DNA of 42,958 nt, taken from assembly GCA_040757775.1 (NCBI GenBank), contig JBFLWQ010000025.1, positions 1-42,958 on the forward strand, in the 5' to 3' direction. This document shows positions 42,751 through 42,958 of this stretch, piece after piece. The notes under the pieces were generated by a model. That model saw only the letters and a program-made list of their open reading frames with translations. It had not been told where the DNA came from and did no database searches. Within the stretch, counting starts at the first letter, position 1. The number at the start of each line of letters is the position of its first letter. The DNA is from Thermodesulfobacteriota bacterium (GTDB lineage Bacteria; Desulfobacterota; UBA8473). The position numbers and the translations under genes were made by a program.

Positions 42751-42958
42751 ATGAAAATTTTAGACGAGGCTATAAAGAAAGGACAGAGCACACTCTCAGA
42801 GTATGAGTCGAAAAAGTTTTTGGCTTCTTACGGTATTCCAATAACAAAAGAGAAGCTGGCGAAGACGAAGGAAGAAGCAATCCAGGCGGCAAAAGAGATA
42901 GGATTTCCTTTGGTACTAAAGGGCTGCGCTCCGGAGATAACACATAAGACAGAGCTCA
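42751..42958 (+). CDS. ADP-forming acyl-CoA ligase, beta (ATP-grasp) subunit, partial
   Basis: This is the first 69 codons of a gene cut by the window edge. The product begins MKILDEAIKKGQSTLSEYES, followed by KKFLASYGIPITKE and GFPLVLKGCAPEITHKTE. This is the N-terminal start of the ATP-grasp_5 beta subunit of acetate--CoA ligase (ADP-forming). A GGAGGAG ribosome site precedes the ATG. It pairs with the alpha-type gene 205 bases upstream; that gap holds nothing recognisable. Confidence 0.85.
   Translation, partial: MKILDEAIKKGQSTLSEYESKKFLASYGIPITKEKLAKTKEEAIQAAKEIGFPLVLKGCAPEITHKTEL

Overview
The window looks like chromosome from a strictly anaerobic bacterium, most plausibly a Desulfobacterota/Deltaproteobacteria-type organism. 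This is an inference from gene content: a glycyl radical enzyme, a B12-dependent acyl-CoA mutase, a ferredoxin-linked 2-oxoacid oxidoreductase, ADP-forming acyl-CoA ligase subunits, a sigma-54 response regulator, a TauE/SafE permease with a cytidylate-kinase-like partner, and many short intergenic palindromes. No rRNA, tRNA, CRISPR array or transposase gene was seen.

Region 1 (143-14913, all + strand) is an accessory catabolic cluster. Four intact paralogous periplasmic amino-acid/aromatic-type substrate-binding proteins and one broken copy surround a glycyl radical enzyme. No ABC permease or ATPase is present. A split B12-dependent acyl-CoA mutase (large and small subunits separated by a MITE-like repeat), an isovaleryl-CoA-dehydrogenase-type flavoprotein, an AMP-forming acyl-CoA ligase and a double-hotdog MaoC-like protein follow. 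Several of these enzymes lack or replace canonical active-site residues: the glycyl radical enzyme has Tyr at the Cys+2 position, the mutase has Ile/Glu/Asp in place of Tyr89/Ala116/His244 and no Arg207 equivalent, and the MaoC motif has Phe for His. Together they suggest an undescribed anaerobic acyl-CoA rearrangement pathway. This is the most interesting part of the window.

Region 2 (15145-21630, all - strand) reads as one operon ending at a strong bidirectional hairpin. It holds an XRE-cupin regulator, a pyruvate/2-oxoacid:ferredoxin oxidoreductase (gamma, alpha, beta), a fused GltD-like FAD oxidoreductase plus 2[4Fe-4S] ferredoxin, a TPR-amidohydrolase fusion, and a 62-residue six-cysteine protein.

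Region 3 (22044-28259, +) is the purine operon purB-purS-purQ-purL-purF, with palindromic repeats in two of its gaps.

Region 4 (28424-35510, +) is a visibly more GC-rich regulatory island. An NtrC-type activator is followed by two candidate enhancer sites and a near-consensus sigma-54 promoter. Downstream lie a universal stress protein, a cytidylate-kinase-like/BON-like membrane protein, a TauE/SafE permease, a response regulator with an odd N-terminal extension, and a sensor kinase.

Region 5 (35640-42958) holds pyrE behind a near-consensus sigma-70 promoter, an FMN-type nitronate-monooxygenase-like protein, nadB on the - strand, a PAS-PAS-LuxR regulator, and the alpha-type and (truncated by the window edge) beta-type subunits of an ADP-forming acyl-CoA ligase. 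The alpha gene appears to use a non-ATG start.
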